Notes: generated by a model from the letters alone, not told the origin. A stretch of DNA of 64,000 nucleotides from Simkaniaceae bacterium (GCA_018399055.1 CP073762.1:1612001-1676000); one strand, 5' to 3'. Shown: positions 1 to 8,175, counted from the first letter of the stretch. Program-made: numbers and translations.

Positions 1-633
1 TTGATACTCATTAATAAGTCTAGCCCTTTCTCTCAAGTCCAAGCGATTGTAGTGACGCCTAAAAATTGCTGAAAGCGCAACCCCTTTTTCCCAGTATTCA
101 GGGTGTTTTTTGAGCCAATCAAAAAAATTCTCAGGATAGACTCCTTCACCAACCTTTGTTCGAGTTAAAAAAACTAAAGCCCCTTGCTCTTCTAGCCTTT
201 TCTTCAAATGCATGGCTGTCAAAAAGGATAAAGTTCCTTCATCAAAACTCACAGAGCGCCCTTCATGCTCCACATCGATATATCGCTCCTCTAGCCTTGC
301 CCACTTGCCACCAAAGTGGCCAGGGTCTATTGCGATCCTTGCAGAGTTTATTGGCTTAACAAGATTAATCTGCGGTGGTGGAAGATTTTTATCTCCGAAA
401 GCAAGACGATACTCATAATCCCCCTCTTTTTTATCCTTTGGAGATGCAAAAATAAGAAGCGAATCCTCTTGAATTTCAAAGTAATTCTCTATTTCTTTCG
501 AATACTGAAGGTAGTGGGAAATTTTATGGGTCACATACTCCTTCGATAGTCTGCCTTGAAAAGAATCGAACTCGGTAAAATCATAGCAAAAACAATTCAC
601 TGAAGCGACGAGCAGCAGGAGTACCCATTTCAT
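1..633 (-). CDS. N-acetylmuramoyl-L-alanine amidase (Amidase_3), C-terminus outside window
   Basis: The gene starts at 633 with ATGA overlapping the ileS stop and stays open to the window edge, so it is partial (211 codons seen). A signal peptide (MKWVLLLLVASVNCFC) implies export. From about residue 90 the protein reads ARIAIDPGHFGG, then FDEGTLSFLTAMHLKKRLEEQG, VFLTRT and LRERARLINEY. This is the Amidase_3 order: zinc His in DPGH, zinc Glu in DEG, and the LTR..R..N region. The family cuts the bond between muramic acid and L-Ala in peptidoglycan, a role tied to cell division in chlamydiae. The overlap with ileS implies co-transcription and translational coupling. The second zinc His and the catalytic Glu lie beyond the window. 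Confidence 0.85.
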   Translation of the reverse strand, partial: MKWVLLLLVASVNCFCYDFTEFDSFQGRLSKEYVTHKISHYLQYSKEIENYFEIQEDSLLIFASPKDKKEGDYEYRLAFGDKNLPPPQINLVKPINSARIAIDPGHFGGKWARLEERYIDVEHEGRSVSFDEGTLSFLTAMHLKKRLEEQGALVFLTRTKVGEGVYPENFFDWLKKHPEYWEKGVALSAIFRRHYNRLDLRERARLINEYQ

Positions 634-3600
634 TGTTTCTCAAGCGAAATTACGGCCCGCTCTCCGTTTAAGTCCCATTCTTCCCCCTCTGTTGCTTCAA
701 ACTTCACTTCAGAAGCTAAAACCTCATGAGTAATATAATCACGGTATTCATCGAAACACTCCCTTACATGAGGTGTGGTATCAATCACCATTTTTACGCG
801 ATCGGTCACCTCGAACTTCATATTGCGCCTTTGCGTGTTGACTTTGTTCACAATCTCGCGGGCTAAGCCCTCTAGCCTAAGAGCATCATCCAGAGTCGTA
901 TCAAGCGCAATTGTCATTGCCCCTTCTGTCGCAGCAACAGATCCCTCCTTAACCTTCCGATCAATAAGGACATCCTCTGAGGATATAAAAAACTTTTCTC
1001 CATCAAGATCAAGTTCATAACTCCCCCCATCAAGAGCACTTGGATTAAGAGCAAGAATAGCTGCTTGAACTTTTTTCATTAACGGTCCAGCACGCCGCCC
1101 CAAAGTCTTAAAGTTAGGTTTGATCGAAACCTCAACAAACCCCTTTTCATTGCTATGATATTCCACAACCTTCACATTGAGTTCATCCAAAATCAGATTT
1201 TCCTGACCCTTGAGAAGTTTGATCACTTGAGGATCACTTGAAATCAAGTGAACCTTTGGCAAAGGTTGTCGTACCTTTAATTTGTACTCTTTTCTCAGAG
1301 CATGTCCCATGCTAACAGCCGTTTGCACCAAAGCCATTTCTTCTTCAAGAACCTCATCGCGCCACGTCGCGTCACAAATCGGAAAATCGCAGAGATGAAC
1401 AGAAATTGGATCTTTTTTCGTTCGAAGATCCTGGTAAATTGCATCACTAATAAAAGGGACAAAAGGAGCCGCTACTTTTGACAACTGGAATACCACCGTA
1501 TAGAGAGTTTGGAAAGCTTCCGCGCGGTCTTCAGTCTCCTCATCCGCCCAGAATCGTCCCCGATTTCGTCGAATATACCAGTTGGTAAGCTCTTCAATAA
1601 AATCAACAAATGGGTCAACAGCCTGACTGAGTGAGTAGCAATCCATTCCCTTCTCAACATCTAAAATCAGCTTCTGCAATTTTGAAAGGATCCAGCGATC
1701 GATAGCGCATTTAGGCTTCGATCCATCTGGCTTCCACTTGTAGATATTTGCATATGTCGCCAAAAACACATAAGAGTTCCAAAGAGGAATCAAAAATTGG
1801 CGAAGCACCAATTCTACTCCCCTTTCCGCAAAACGAAGGTCATCGGCCTGGACGACAGGGCTATGGAGCATATAAAGGCGTACAGCGTCAGCACCATACT
1901 TGTTCATCACAAGCTCTGGATCAGGATAGTTCCTTAAACGCTTCGACATCTTCGCTCCATCCTCAGCTAAGATGATCCCGTTCACAATCACATTTTTAAA
2001 GGCAGGCTTATCAAATAATGCCGTCGATAGGATATTGAGCGTGTAAAACCACGCCCGCGTCTGATCAAGCCCTTCAGCAATAAAATCCGCAGGAAACGCA
2101 TCAAGTGTCTCTTTTTCATTCTCAAAAGGATAGTGATTTTGAGCATAAGGCATCGACCCTGACTCAAACCAGCAATCAAAGACTTCGCTTACTCTCGTAT
2201 AGACTTTCCCATTTTCTTCAAACGTCAATGTATCGATGTGATGTCGATGAAGGTCTTTCACCGTTTTACCTGTCCGTTTTTCGAGCTCTTCAACACTACT
2301 GATAATAATGACATCCCCATCCTGATTTCTCCATAGAGGAATTGGCGTGCCCCAGTAGCGATTTCGACTAATCGCCCAGTCTCGAGCATTTTCAAGCCAT
2401 TTTCCAAAACGCCCATGCTTTAAGTGCTTCGGAACCCAATGGATATGCTCATTATTCAACACAATCTTCTCTTTGATTTTTTCAACCGCAACAAACCATG
2501 TACTCACGGCCTTATAAATTAGAGGCGTGTCGGAGCGCCAACAAAAAGGGTAACTATGACGAATCGTTCCTTGATGAAAAAGTCGCCCTTTCTCTTTAAT
2601 TTTTTTGATTAATTCTTTGTCGGCATCTTTTACATATTTCCCTTCAAAGTCAGGAAGTTCAGCAGTGAACTTTCCATTCTGATCGACAGGACAAACCAGG
2701 TCAATACCTGCATTCTTGCAAGCAAAAAAATCAACCTCACCAAAAGCTGGTGCAGAATGAACAATCCCCGTTCCTACATCCTCACCGATTGAATCCTCAC
2801 CAATTATTGAAAAGCTATTGGGAGTCGCTTCTTTCACAAAGTAATCAAACATCGGCAGGTAACGCTTTCCAATGAGAGCCTCCCCCTTAAAAGTATCGAT
2901 GATTTCGCAACCATCTTTGAAATAGGTTTCAATGCGGCCTTTCCCCAAAATGTAAAACTTTTCATCCTTTCGGACTTTAACATAATCAAGCTTCTCTCCA
3001 ACCATAACCGCTAGATTCGAAGGAAGAGTCCACGGAGTTGTTGTCCATATCAACAAAGACGTTTCTGGATCATCAATGAGTGGAAAGCTAACCGTAATCG
3101 ATGGATCATCCACATCCTGATAATTCAAGTTTGCCTCGAAATTAGAGAGGGGTGTTCCGAGTTGAGCTGAAAAAGGCATCACTTTGAACCCTTCGTAAAC
3201 AAGCCCCTGTTTCCATAGCTCCCCAAAGACCCACCAAACAGACTCCATGAACGTAAGATTCATCGTCATATAAGTCTTGTCGAAATCAACCCATCGACCC
3301 ATCCGATTGACCGTCTTCTTCCACTCTTCCGAGTACCGCATCACGATACTGCGACACTCTTCATTGAATTTTGCGATTCCAAATTGCTCAATATCTGCCG
3401 CTCCGGAAAGCTCCAGAGCCTTTTCTATCTCCATTTCAACAGGAAGGCCATGGGTGTCCCACCCAAAACGGCGTGGCACTCGGTACCCCTTCATCGTTTT
3501 ATAACGAGGGATAACATCCTTGATTGTTCCAGCAAGCAAGTGCCCATAATGAGGAAGCCCCGTTGCAAACGGAGGACCATCATACATCGAGAATAGAGGA

Positions 3601-3707
3601 GCCTCTTTGCGCCCATCTACTGACTTCTTGAAGACTTTTTCCTTCTCCCAAAGAGCCTGTATCCGCTCTTCTCTTTCCGGGAAACTTTCCTTGCGATTTT
3701 CAAACAT
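630..3707 (-). CDS. ileS: Isoleucyl-tRNA synthetase, eukaryote-like type
   Basis: This 1025-residue class I synthetase charges tRNA-Ile in the cytosol. The N-terminal signature PPFATGLPHYGHLLAGT contains the HIGH-equivalent. ENARDWAISRNRYWGTPIPLW and the KMSKR loop (KMSKRLRNYPDPE, near residue 600) follow, then the anticodon-binding helical domain. The length and the TGLPHYGH form match the long eukaryote-like IleRS clade that chlamydiae share, not the E. coli-type enzyme with C-terminal zinc cysteines. Its stop overlaps the start of the amidase gene by ATGA. The 5' side faces the palindrome and tmRNA. The frame is intact throughout. Confidence 0.97.
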   Translation of the reverse strand: MFENRKESFPEREERIQALWEKEKVFKKSVDGRKEAPLFSMYDGPPFATGLPHYGHLLAGTIKDVIPRYKTMKGYRVPRRFGWDTHGLPVEMEIEKALELSGAADIEQFGIAKFNEECRSIVMRYSEEWKKTVNRMGRWVDFDKTYMTMNLTFMESVWWVFGELWKQGLVYEGFKVMPFSAQLGTPLSNFEANLNYQDVDDPSITVSFPLIDDPETSLLIWTTTPWTLPSNLAVMVGEKLDYVKVRKDEKFYILGKGRIETYFKDGCEIIDTFKGEALIGKRYLPMFDYFVKEATPNSFSIIGEDSIGEDVGTGIVHSAPAFGEVDFFACKNAGIDLVCPVDQNGKFTAELPDFEGKYVKDADKELIKKIKEKGRLFHQGTIRHSYPFCWRSDTPLIYKAVSTWFVAVEKIKEKIVLNNEHIHWVPKHLKHGRFGKWLENARDWAISRNRYWGTPIPLWRNQDGDVIIISSVEELEKRTGKTVKDLHRHHIDTLTFEENGKVYTRVSEVFDCWFESGSMPYAQNHYPFENEKETLDAFPADFIAEGLDQTRAWFYTLNILSTALFDKPAFKNVIVNGIILAEDGAKMSKRLRNYPDPELVMNKYGADAVRLYMLHSPVVQADDLRFAERGVELVLRQFLIPLWNSYVFLATYANIYKWKPDGSKPKCAIDRWILSKLQKLILDVEKGMDCYSLSQAVDPFVDFIEELTNWYIRRNRGRFWADEETEDRAEAFQTLYTVVFQLSKVAAPFVPFISDAIYQDLRTKKDPISVHLCDFPICDATWRDEVLEEEMALVQTAVSMGHALRKEYKLKVRQPLPKVHLISSDPQVIKLLKGQENLILDELNVKVVEYHSNEKGFVEVSIKPNFKTLGRRAGPLMKKVQAAILALNPSALDGGSYELDLDGEKFFISSEDVLIDRKVKEGSVAATEGAMTIALDTTLDDALRLEGLAREIVNKVNTQRRNMKFEVTDRVKMVIDTTPHVRECFDEYRDYITHEVLASEVKFEATEGEEWDLNGERAVISLEKQ

Positions 3708-3840
3708 AACCAGCCTTATACGTAAACAGAGCAGTTTACGATTCCCTCATATAATAATCAATACTTGCCTCAATAGCCCCAACCTGTTAACATAGAAGAA
3801 CCTAAAACTCAAGCGCCTGGTAGTTAGAGTTTTGCGTCAT

Positions 3841-4000
3841 ATAGTGCTTCAACCTTAAATTGGTAAGGGTAGGGAAGCTATTTTGACAGGCATTAAAATC
3901 TGGAGCTTACAGACAACCACAAGTGGTTGTTAAAAGCGAAGATAAAGATGCATGTCTCAAGAGCGACTTAGGCTTATCAATTTAAGGTTGAAGCGCTATA
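3841..4000. repeat. Long imperfect palindrome upstream of tmRNA
   Basis: The arm at 3841-3867 (ATAGTGCTTCAACCTTAAAT...) is repeated inverted at 3973-4000 (CTTATCAATTTAAGGTTGAAGC...), with about 23 of 27 positions pairing. Between them, GACAGGCAT (near 3884) pairs with ATGCATGTC (near 3949), and the centre ACAACCAC-AA-GTGGTTGT at 3913-3930 is a perfect 8-bp stem. The whole 160 bases could therefore fold as one long hairpin or be a MITE-like repeat. Its right arm ends about 18 bases before the tmRNA -10 box. The rest of the 3708-4029 gap holds only the presumed ileS promoter region. Confidence 0.7.
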
Positions 4001-4017
4001 AAAACCCCGATTTGTGA

Positions 4018-4023
4018 TATAAT
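4018..4023 (+). promoter_or_regulatory. tmRNA -10 box TATAAT
   Basis: A perfect TATAAT ends seven bases before the first tmRNA base at 4030. No good -35 hexamer lies 16-18 bases upstream; that position is covered by the right arm of the palindrome (3973-4000). A strong -10 with a weak -35 would leave room for control by that structure, which is inference. Confidence 0.65.
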
Positions 4024-4029
4024 TCAGTT

Positions 4030-4444
4030 GGGGGTGCATTGGTTTCGACTTGGAAGCAAAGTACCGATGGCATGCAGAGGATTCGGTTGGCCTCTTAAAA
4101 AAGCCGAGACGACATAACTGTCAAAAAATCAAATGTTGTAAGCATCGCTTCTCACGCTGGTTTCACTAGCGAAGTTGCGGTTGCTGCGGCTGCTGCTTAA
4201 GACCTAACCCGTCTTTGTAGCCGACCCTCTGAGATTGGACCAGGGATCTTGGAAAGGTCGTCATAGATCTTGGCATGAGCACTATCGCTTGACTTCCAGA
4301 GGTAGTGTTTCGAGATTAAAGGAAGTGTGCGAGCCCTTAGTGGGGTTCCTTACAGCAAGGCTTGCACTATAAATTAAGGGACTAAGCATGTAGGCATCGT
4401 TATAGAGTTTACTAAGGACGAGAGTTCGAATCTCTCCACCTCCA
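4030..4444 (+). ncRNA. ssrA: tmRNA (transfer-messenger RNA)
   Basis: The RNA starts GGGGGTGCATTGGTTTCGAC and ends GAGAGTTCGAATCTCTCCACCTCCA. Its 5' GGGGGUG pairs with 3' CACCUCC (4437-4443) to form the tRNA-like acceptor stem, with the T arm just before it. CCA is not encoded. The RNA rescues stalled ribosomes with SmpB and adds a degradation tag. The tag frame ends in a run of Ala codons and TAA at 4198-4200. Reading back in frame from there gives a peptide from about 4129, ending EVAVAAAAA. The resume codon cannot be fixed by eye. About 415 nt is normal for a one-piece bacterial tmRNA. Confidence 0.95.
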
Positions 4445-4453
4445 ATCAACTTT

Positions 4454-4484
4454 AAGGCTTCAGTTTATCGACTGGAGCCTTTTG
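4454..4484 (+). terminator. Rho-independent terminator of tmRNA
   Basis: An 11-pair stem (AAGGCTTCAGT with ACTGGAGCCTT, one T-G pair) with loop TTATCG is followed by TTTGTTTT. It starts ten bases after the tmRNA 3' end. Confidence 0.8.
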
Positions 4485-4699
4485 TTTTAAGAAAGATACA
4501 ATAAGAAATTCATACCAAGAAATTCGACTACGCAAAGCTCAATTACGCACTATTTACGCACTAGACTGGATGAAACTACAGTAAAAACTGCTTTAGTTTT
4601 CAACCCTTCCCTGCTATATTTTTATGAAAACCACGGCAGCAATAATAAGAGAACAGATCAGCCAACAAGTTGCTGGCCAAATAAAAGTTAAGGTAGCAA

Positions 4700-5707
4700 A
4701 TGTTAGAAAAGCACGTTCTGCCAGATCAAATTATCATTAAATGCCTAAAAACTAATTACGACATCGCAGTCGCTGCCCTTACGTTTCTACCCATAGGTGC
4801 GGATGCAAATGCTTCGATATATAAAGCCGAAACGCCCGATCAATCATCTTACTTCATAAAATTTAAACTAAGACACCATCACGACATCGGCGTTGAAATA
4901 GTAGAGCTATTGCAACAAGCAGAGGTGCAACAGATCATTCCCCCTATTAAAACAATTCATGGCAAGTCAATCCAACCGATTGATGATTTCAGTCTTATCG
5001 TATACCCATTTGTCGATGGGCAGGATGGATTCAACCAGAACCTAACAGAACACCAATGGATTAAACTTGGCAAGGCGCTTAAGCATATTCACGAACTTGA
5101 AATACCAACATCTATTCAAAAACAAATCCGACAAGAAACCTACTCTACGAAATGGCGGGAAGCCGTTCGCTCCATCTATACTCATATTGAAGCAGATCCA
5201 ATCGGTGATGAAATATCTTTAAAACTACACAGGTTTATGAAGAAAAACATACCAGATATTCGTCGACTGGTAGATCGCGCTGAACAGCTAGGAGAAAAAC
5301 TCCAGATCTCCTCTCTTCCATTCGTACTATGTCATTCCGATATTCATGGTGGTAATGTGCTATTAGACAACGATTCTCAAATCTACATAGTGGATTGGGA
5401 TGAACCTATTATGGCACCAAAAGAACGTGATCTTATGTTTATAGGAGGAGGTGTCGGAAATGTTTGGAATAAACCCTTTGAGAAGCAGTTTTTTTACAAG
5501 GGTTATGGCAAAACAGAAATTGATACAACAGCTTTAGCCTATTACCGGCATGAACGCATTGTTGAAGACATTGCTATCTATAGCCACGAATTACTTCTGA
5601 AAACAACTGGGGGCGAGGACAGGCTGGAAATATATAAGCATTTCGTAGCCATGTTCGAGCCTCAAGGCGTAGTAGACATAGCATTCAAAACTGATGAAAG
5701 CCTATGA
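4700..5707 (+). CDS. Aminoglycoside/spectinomycin phosphotransferase-like kinase (APH fold)
   Basis: A 335-residue APH-family protein. The N-lobe reads LPIGADANASIYKAE and YFIKFKL (ATP-binding Lys). The catalytic loop is VLCHSDIHGGNVLLDND near residue 215, and the magnesium Asp is in YIVDWDEPIMAPKERDLMF. The N-terminal layout and IYPFVDG-type segment resemble APH(9) spectinomycin kinases more than APH(3'), but the substrate is inference and could be another small hydroxyl compound. The start ATG lacks a strong Shine-Dalgarno site. The stop overlaps the start of the next gene (ATGA), so the two form an operon. It lies in the accessory region directly after tmRNA and may be acquired. Confidence 0.82.
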   Translation: MLEKHVLPDQIIIKCLKTNYDIAVAALTFLPIGADANASIYKAETPDQSSYFIKFKLRHHHDIGVEIVELLQQAEVQQIIPPIKTIHGKSIQPIDDFSLIVYPFVDGQDGFNQNLTEHQWIKLGKALKHIHELEIPTSIQKQIRQETYSTKWREAVRSIYTHIEADPIGDEISLKLHRFMKKNIPDIRRLVDRAEQLGEKLQISSLPFVLCHSDIHGGNVLLDNDSQIYIVDWDEPIMAPKERDLMFIGGGVGNVWNKPFEKQFFYKGYGKTEIDTTALAYYRHERIVEDIAIYSHELLLKTTGGEDRLEIYKHFVAMFEPQGVVDIAFKTDESL

Positions 5708-6294
5708 AAAACGAAATATCCATTCGAGACTATCAGCCAGAGGATGTTCAAGCCCTCGCCCATATCTATTACAACACGATTCACCGAATCAATATTCAAC
5801 ATTACACAGAAGAGCAAGTAACCGCTTGGGCCCCTACTTCAAGTTTAGAAACAGAAGGATGGGCAAAAAAACTTCCCAAAACTAAGCCAATTGTCGCTTC
5901 TGTCGGGAACGAAATCGTTGGGTTTGCTGAATTCGAGCCAAATGGTCATATTGACTGCTTTTATTGTCATCATGAATGGATTGGGAAAGGCGTTGGACCG
6001 GCTCTTATGAAAGAAATTCTTCAAAGGGCAAAAAACAGCCACATCCCCCTCATCTTTGCCGAAGTAAGCATCACAGCAAAGCCGTTTTTTGAAAAATGGG
6101 GATTTCAAATCGTCACGGAGCAAACAATCGTCAGAAAAGGCGTTGAAAAGAGGCGTCATTACCGAATATTTAATTCAAACAAGTCATGGACCAACCTGGT
6201 TTTCAAAAAAAGATGCCTTAGAGCTCGCTTTCAAAGGAAGGCTGCATGCTACAATCGTTCACCTAAAAACAGGCGCTTATCATTTGCGCCCTGA
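5704..6294 (+). CDS. GNAT-family N-acetyltransferase with altered C-terminus
   Basis: The first ~155 residues are a full GNAT domain: ISIRDYQPEDVQALAHIYYNT (beta1-alpha1), VGFAEFEPNGHIDCFYCHHEW, then the acetyl-CoA loop GKGVGPALMKEIL and FFEKWGFQIV. Such enzymes transfer acetyl from acetyl-CoA to an amine. The natural end should fall near KRRHYR. The remaining ~40 residues are basic and unlike a GNAT, while another frame (6089-6328) carries a protein-like segment, so a frameshift or gene fusion is likely. It is coupled to the upstream APH gene by ATGA. The substrate is unknown. Confidence 0.8.
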   Translation: MKNEISIRDYQPEDVQALAHIYYNTIHRINIQHYTEEQVTAWAPTSSLETEGWAKKLPKTKPIVASVGNEIVGFAEFEPNGHIDCFYCHHEWIGKGVGPALMKEILQRAKNSHIPLIFAEVSITAKPFFEKWGFQIVTEQTIVRKGVEKRRHYRIFNSNKSWTNLVFKKRCLRARFQRKAACYNRSPKNRRLSFAP

Positions 6295-6328
6295 GTATGG
6301 ATCAACCCCTTTTGAGCTCATCACATGA
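6161..6328 (+). pseudogene. Possible remnant domain overlapping the GNAT 3' end
   Basis: In the frame one base ahead of the GNAT gene, the stretch from GVITEYLIQTSHGPTWF through LKTGAYHLRPEYGSTPFELI to TGA at 6328 looks like real small-domain protein sequence. It has no start of its own except an ATG at 6089 deep inside the GNAT gene. It may be the tail of a second gene fused by an indel, or a genuinely overlapping small gene. I do not recognise the family with confidence. Confidence 0.3.
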
Positions 6329-6818
6329 ATCGCATACAATAAACTATTTGCCTTTGTCTCGTTATAGTCGCAGTCATCCCTTTAGCTTATTTTTTTTCTC
6401 AAAAACCTAAAATACCCACTGAAAGCATTCAGAGCTCCGAGCCTTCCATAACTTTTAGAGGAGAACTGCGATTAAAGCTTTTTCCAGGTCCCCCGGAATA
6501 TGGATCTATTGAGGAAGGAGATCAAGCAGACTATGTTTGGATCGTTGAATTGGATGATCCCTCTTTTCTCATCGCCCTTGATGCCCCTGAAAATGAACTT
6601 TCTCTCGATTTAGCTGACATTGTAGAGCGGGAGGATGCACATGATCTCCTACTCTGCGTGAATAAGAATCTTGAAAGGGCTTGTGAAGAGTATAAAGATC
6701 AGGACGCATTGTTAGGGGGATTCTTTTTCATGCACATACAGCTCATCACTATACCCCACTGCTTATTTCCTTAAAAGAAATTCTGCAGGAGCGCCCCTCA
6801 AATAATTCTGGAAACTGA
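6325..6818 (+). pseudogene. DUF4431-family gene broken by frameshifts
   Basis: One frame gives LVIVAVIPLAYFF (membrane or signal segment), then ITFRGELRLKLFPGPPEYGS and EEGDQADYVWIVELDDP, the hallmark of the DUF4431 domain. Near 6716-6728, in a G5/T5 run, the homology jumps frame: the expected tail LFHAHTAHHYTPLLISLKEI is read from 6723 in another frame and ends at TGA 6818. At the 5' end, ATG 6325 is cut off by TAA at 6340 before the membrane segment. At least two frameshifts therefore inactivate the gene. The family is of unknown function and usually exported. Confidence 0.7.
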
Positions 6819-6819
6819 C

Positions 6820-6853
6820 CCAATCAAAAGTTCTGAATGCGTCTCTCCACCTC
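6820..6853 (+). repeat. 34-bp direct repeat, copy A (tmRNA-end-like)
   Basis: Matches copy B at 12409-12442 at 33 of 34 positions. It contains AAAAGTTCTGAATGCG and ends TCTCTCCACCTC, the last 12 bases of which equal the tmRNA 3' end at 4431-4442. A partial third copy (AGTCAAAAGTTCTG) lies near 14011. A terminator follows at once, as it would after an RNA gene end. It may be an attachment-site remnant from integration at ssrA. Confidence 0.55.
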
Positions 6854-6860
6854 TATCAAT

Positions 6861-6888
6861 AAAACCACGCTTTTTGCGTGGTTTTTTT
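6861..6888 (+). terminator. Rho-independent terminator
   Basis: AAAACCACGC-TTTTT-GCGTGGTTTTTTT: a 6-8 bp GC-rich stem followed by seven T. It sits between the broken DUF4431 gene and the minus-strand SRPBCC gene and can serve the plus strand. The complementary A-run could also let it work in reverse. Confidence 0.75.
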
Positions 6889-6910
6889 ATGTAGCTAAGA
6901 ACTTAACAAA

Positions 6911-7333
6911 CTACTCTCCTACAGCCAAAGCTCTCTTAAGCATTTCCTCCATCTCCATGGGAATTTTCTTTTCAATAAAGCTCCGTAGCTTCCTGGCAAA
7001 GAAAAAGGATAAAGGTCCACGAATCTCTACTTGAAAAGTAACATGGGTTTTACCCGAAACTTGTCTCATGGATTGGTAACTGACAACTTTTGCAAAAAGA
7101 AGATAAGCTTCTTGAACCACTAGCCTCAATGGCTCAACATTTGTTAATAAAGTTTTGATAAGTGGGGTCCCTACAAATTTAGTACAACCTGTCGTACCTG
7201 CTTGAAAGGGCCCATTAATTCGACTCAACTCTATTTCTTGATCCCAATGCTTCCACTTTTCAACATCTTTCCAAACCTCCCAGATTTGAGTGGGAGTTGC
7301 TTTTGTCTCTATCGTATGTTTAGTAATAAGCAT
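6911..7333 (-). CDS. SRPBCC-family (START/Bet v1-like) protein
   Basis: A 140-residue protein opening ITKHTIETKATPTQIWEVWKDVEKWKHWD, the usual start of SRPBCC ligand-binding proteins. Later come FVGTPLIKTLLTNVEPLRL and HVTFQVEIRGPLSFFFARKL. The fold binds hydrophobic ligands in a helix-grip pocket; some members are cyclases and many have unknown roles. It starts 14 bases inside the upstream PadR gene, so the two are co-expressed, and the regulator may sense the same ligand (inference). The ORF is intact and of normal length. Confidence 0.75.
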   Translation of the reverse strand: MLITKHTIETKATPTQIWEVWKDVEKWKHWDQEIELSRINGPFQAGTTGCTKFVGTPLIKTLLTNVEPLRLVVQEAYLLFAKVVSYQSMRQVSGKTHVTFQVEIRGPLSFFFARKLRSFIEKKIPMEMEEMLKRALAVGE

Positions 7334-7853
7334 ATTCTAAAATCTCCTTGTTCAACCATTGAATTTCTATTGTAAGCTGAGCGATCCCATATCTCAGCGC
7401 TTTAAGACGGATTTCTCTTCGGGGAGAATGGATTAAGCCCTCTAGTCTTTCTTCGATTTTCTTGTATTCTTCATAAGTATTTTTACTTCTTTCTAACCTC
7501 TCTTGGAATAGCCGTATCACCCCCTCATGACCTGTGATAAAAAAGAGCTTAAGAAGAAACTCATTTCGAGGAATTTCTGATCCTGTCGGGCTGACCATCC
7601 AAGCATCAAATTCAGCTCTTCCTTCATCTGTTATTGAAAATACTTCTTTTCTCTTCCTTCCTACAAATAAGCTTTTAGAGCGCACCTTTCCTTCTTTTGC
7701 TAAAACTTTCAACATTGGATAGATTGTAGAATCAGACTCGCGCCAAAAATAAACCGTTGACCTCACCATAAACAACTTGATCTCGTATCCAGAAAGTGGA
7801 CTATCAAGAAGCATTCCTAAAATAGCATATCTTGTTTTGTTTTTTGATTTCAT
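7320..7853 (-). CDS. PadR-family transcriptional regulator
   Basis: 177 residues. The N-terminal winged helix TRYAILGMLLDSPLSGYEIK, then STIYPMLKVLAKEGKV and ITDEGRAEFDAWM, is the PadR signature. The C-terminal half (LFFITGHEGVIRLFQERLE...) is the helical dimerisation and effector domain of the longer PadR-s1/AphA-type members. PadR proteins generally repress their own operon and a neighbouring gene. Here it is followed by the SRPBCC gene with overlapping ends. An inverted repeat lies five bases upstream of the ATG. Confidence 0.88.
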   Translation of the reverse strand: MKSKNKTRYAILGMLLDSPLSGYEIKLFMVRSTVYFWRESDSTIYPMLKVLAKEGKVRSKSLFVGRKRKEVFSITDEGRAEFDAWMVSPTGSEIPRNEFLLKLFFITGHEGVIRLFQERLERSKNTYEEYKKIEERLEGLIHSPRREIRLKALRYGIAQLTIEIQWLNKEILEYAYY

Positions 7854-7858
7854 GAAAA

Positions 7859-7877
7859 ATACCTAGTTTCTGGGTAT
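7859..7877. promoter_or_regulatory. Candidate PadR operator
   Basis: ATACCTAG-TTT-CTGGGTAT: the 8-base arms pair at 7 of 8 positions. It sits 5-23 bases upstream of the padR-like start codon, where a bound dimer would block transcription or ribosome entry. Autoregulation is typical of PadR; the site itself is inferred from symmetry. Confidence 0.5.
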
Positions 7878-8146
7878 TTTAATGAGTTGAGTATTTTCCT
7901 ACAAGATAAATGATTATCATACTTAGATGCCCCTGTAGGGGGGGGGTAAAAGATTTTATTACTCTGAGATAGCTGCAAAACATGCTTAATTGAGTTCTTA
8001 GCATACCAAGGCCTTACTTCTACCGATTCAAGTATCTAAGGGATAAGGATATTATGCCGCAATGAGTCATAAAAGCCCTCTCTACAACTCAATTTTAATG
8101 TAAGCTGTTAGATATAAATCAGATAAATCTCTCTACTAAGTACAGT
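7878..8146. other. Non-coding stretch between PadR and the wHTH gene
   Basis: I see no credible gene here. The stretch is AT-rich and contains a run of nine G at 7938-7946 preceded by GCCCCTGTA, which can form a small hairpin. The promoter of the next gene begins at 8147. Confidence 0.5.
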
Positions 8147-8175
8147 TTGACAATCACCAAATAACTTGGTAATAT
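8147..8175 (+). promoter_or_regulatory. Sigma70-type promoter of the wHTH-nucleotidyltransferase module
   Basis: TTGACA at 8147-8152, a 17-base spacer and TATAAT-like TAATAT at 8170-8175: consensus spacing and a perfect -35. The expected start of transcription is near 8182, only about 15 bases before the ATG. The promoter lies inside the large palindrome. Confidence 0.75.

Noticed and set aside
5845-6159. 104-codon minus ORF opposite the GNAT gene
   Set aside because: Mirror of the GNAT domain coding sequence; no ribosome site or homology.
6820-6853. A complete tRNA gene ending in CTCTCCACCTC
   Set aside because: No acceptor-stem partner, D arm or anticodon arm can be found upstream; only the 3' end resembles an RNA gene.
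7938-7946. Run of nine G as a G-quadruplex
   Set aside because: A single homopolymer tract without further G runs at proper spacing; at most a slippage site.
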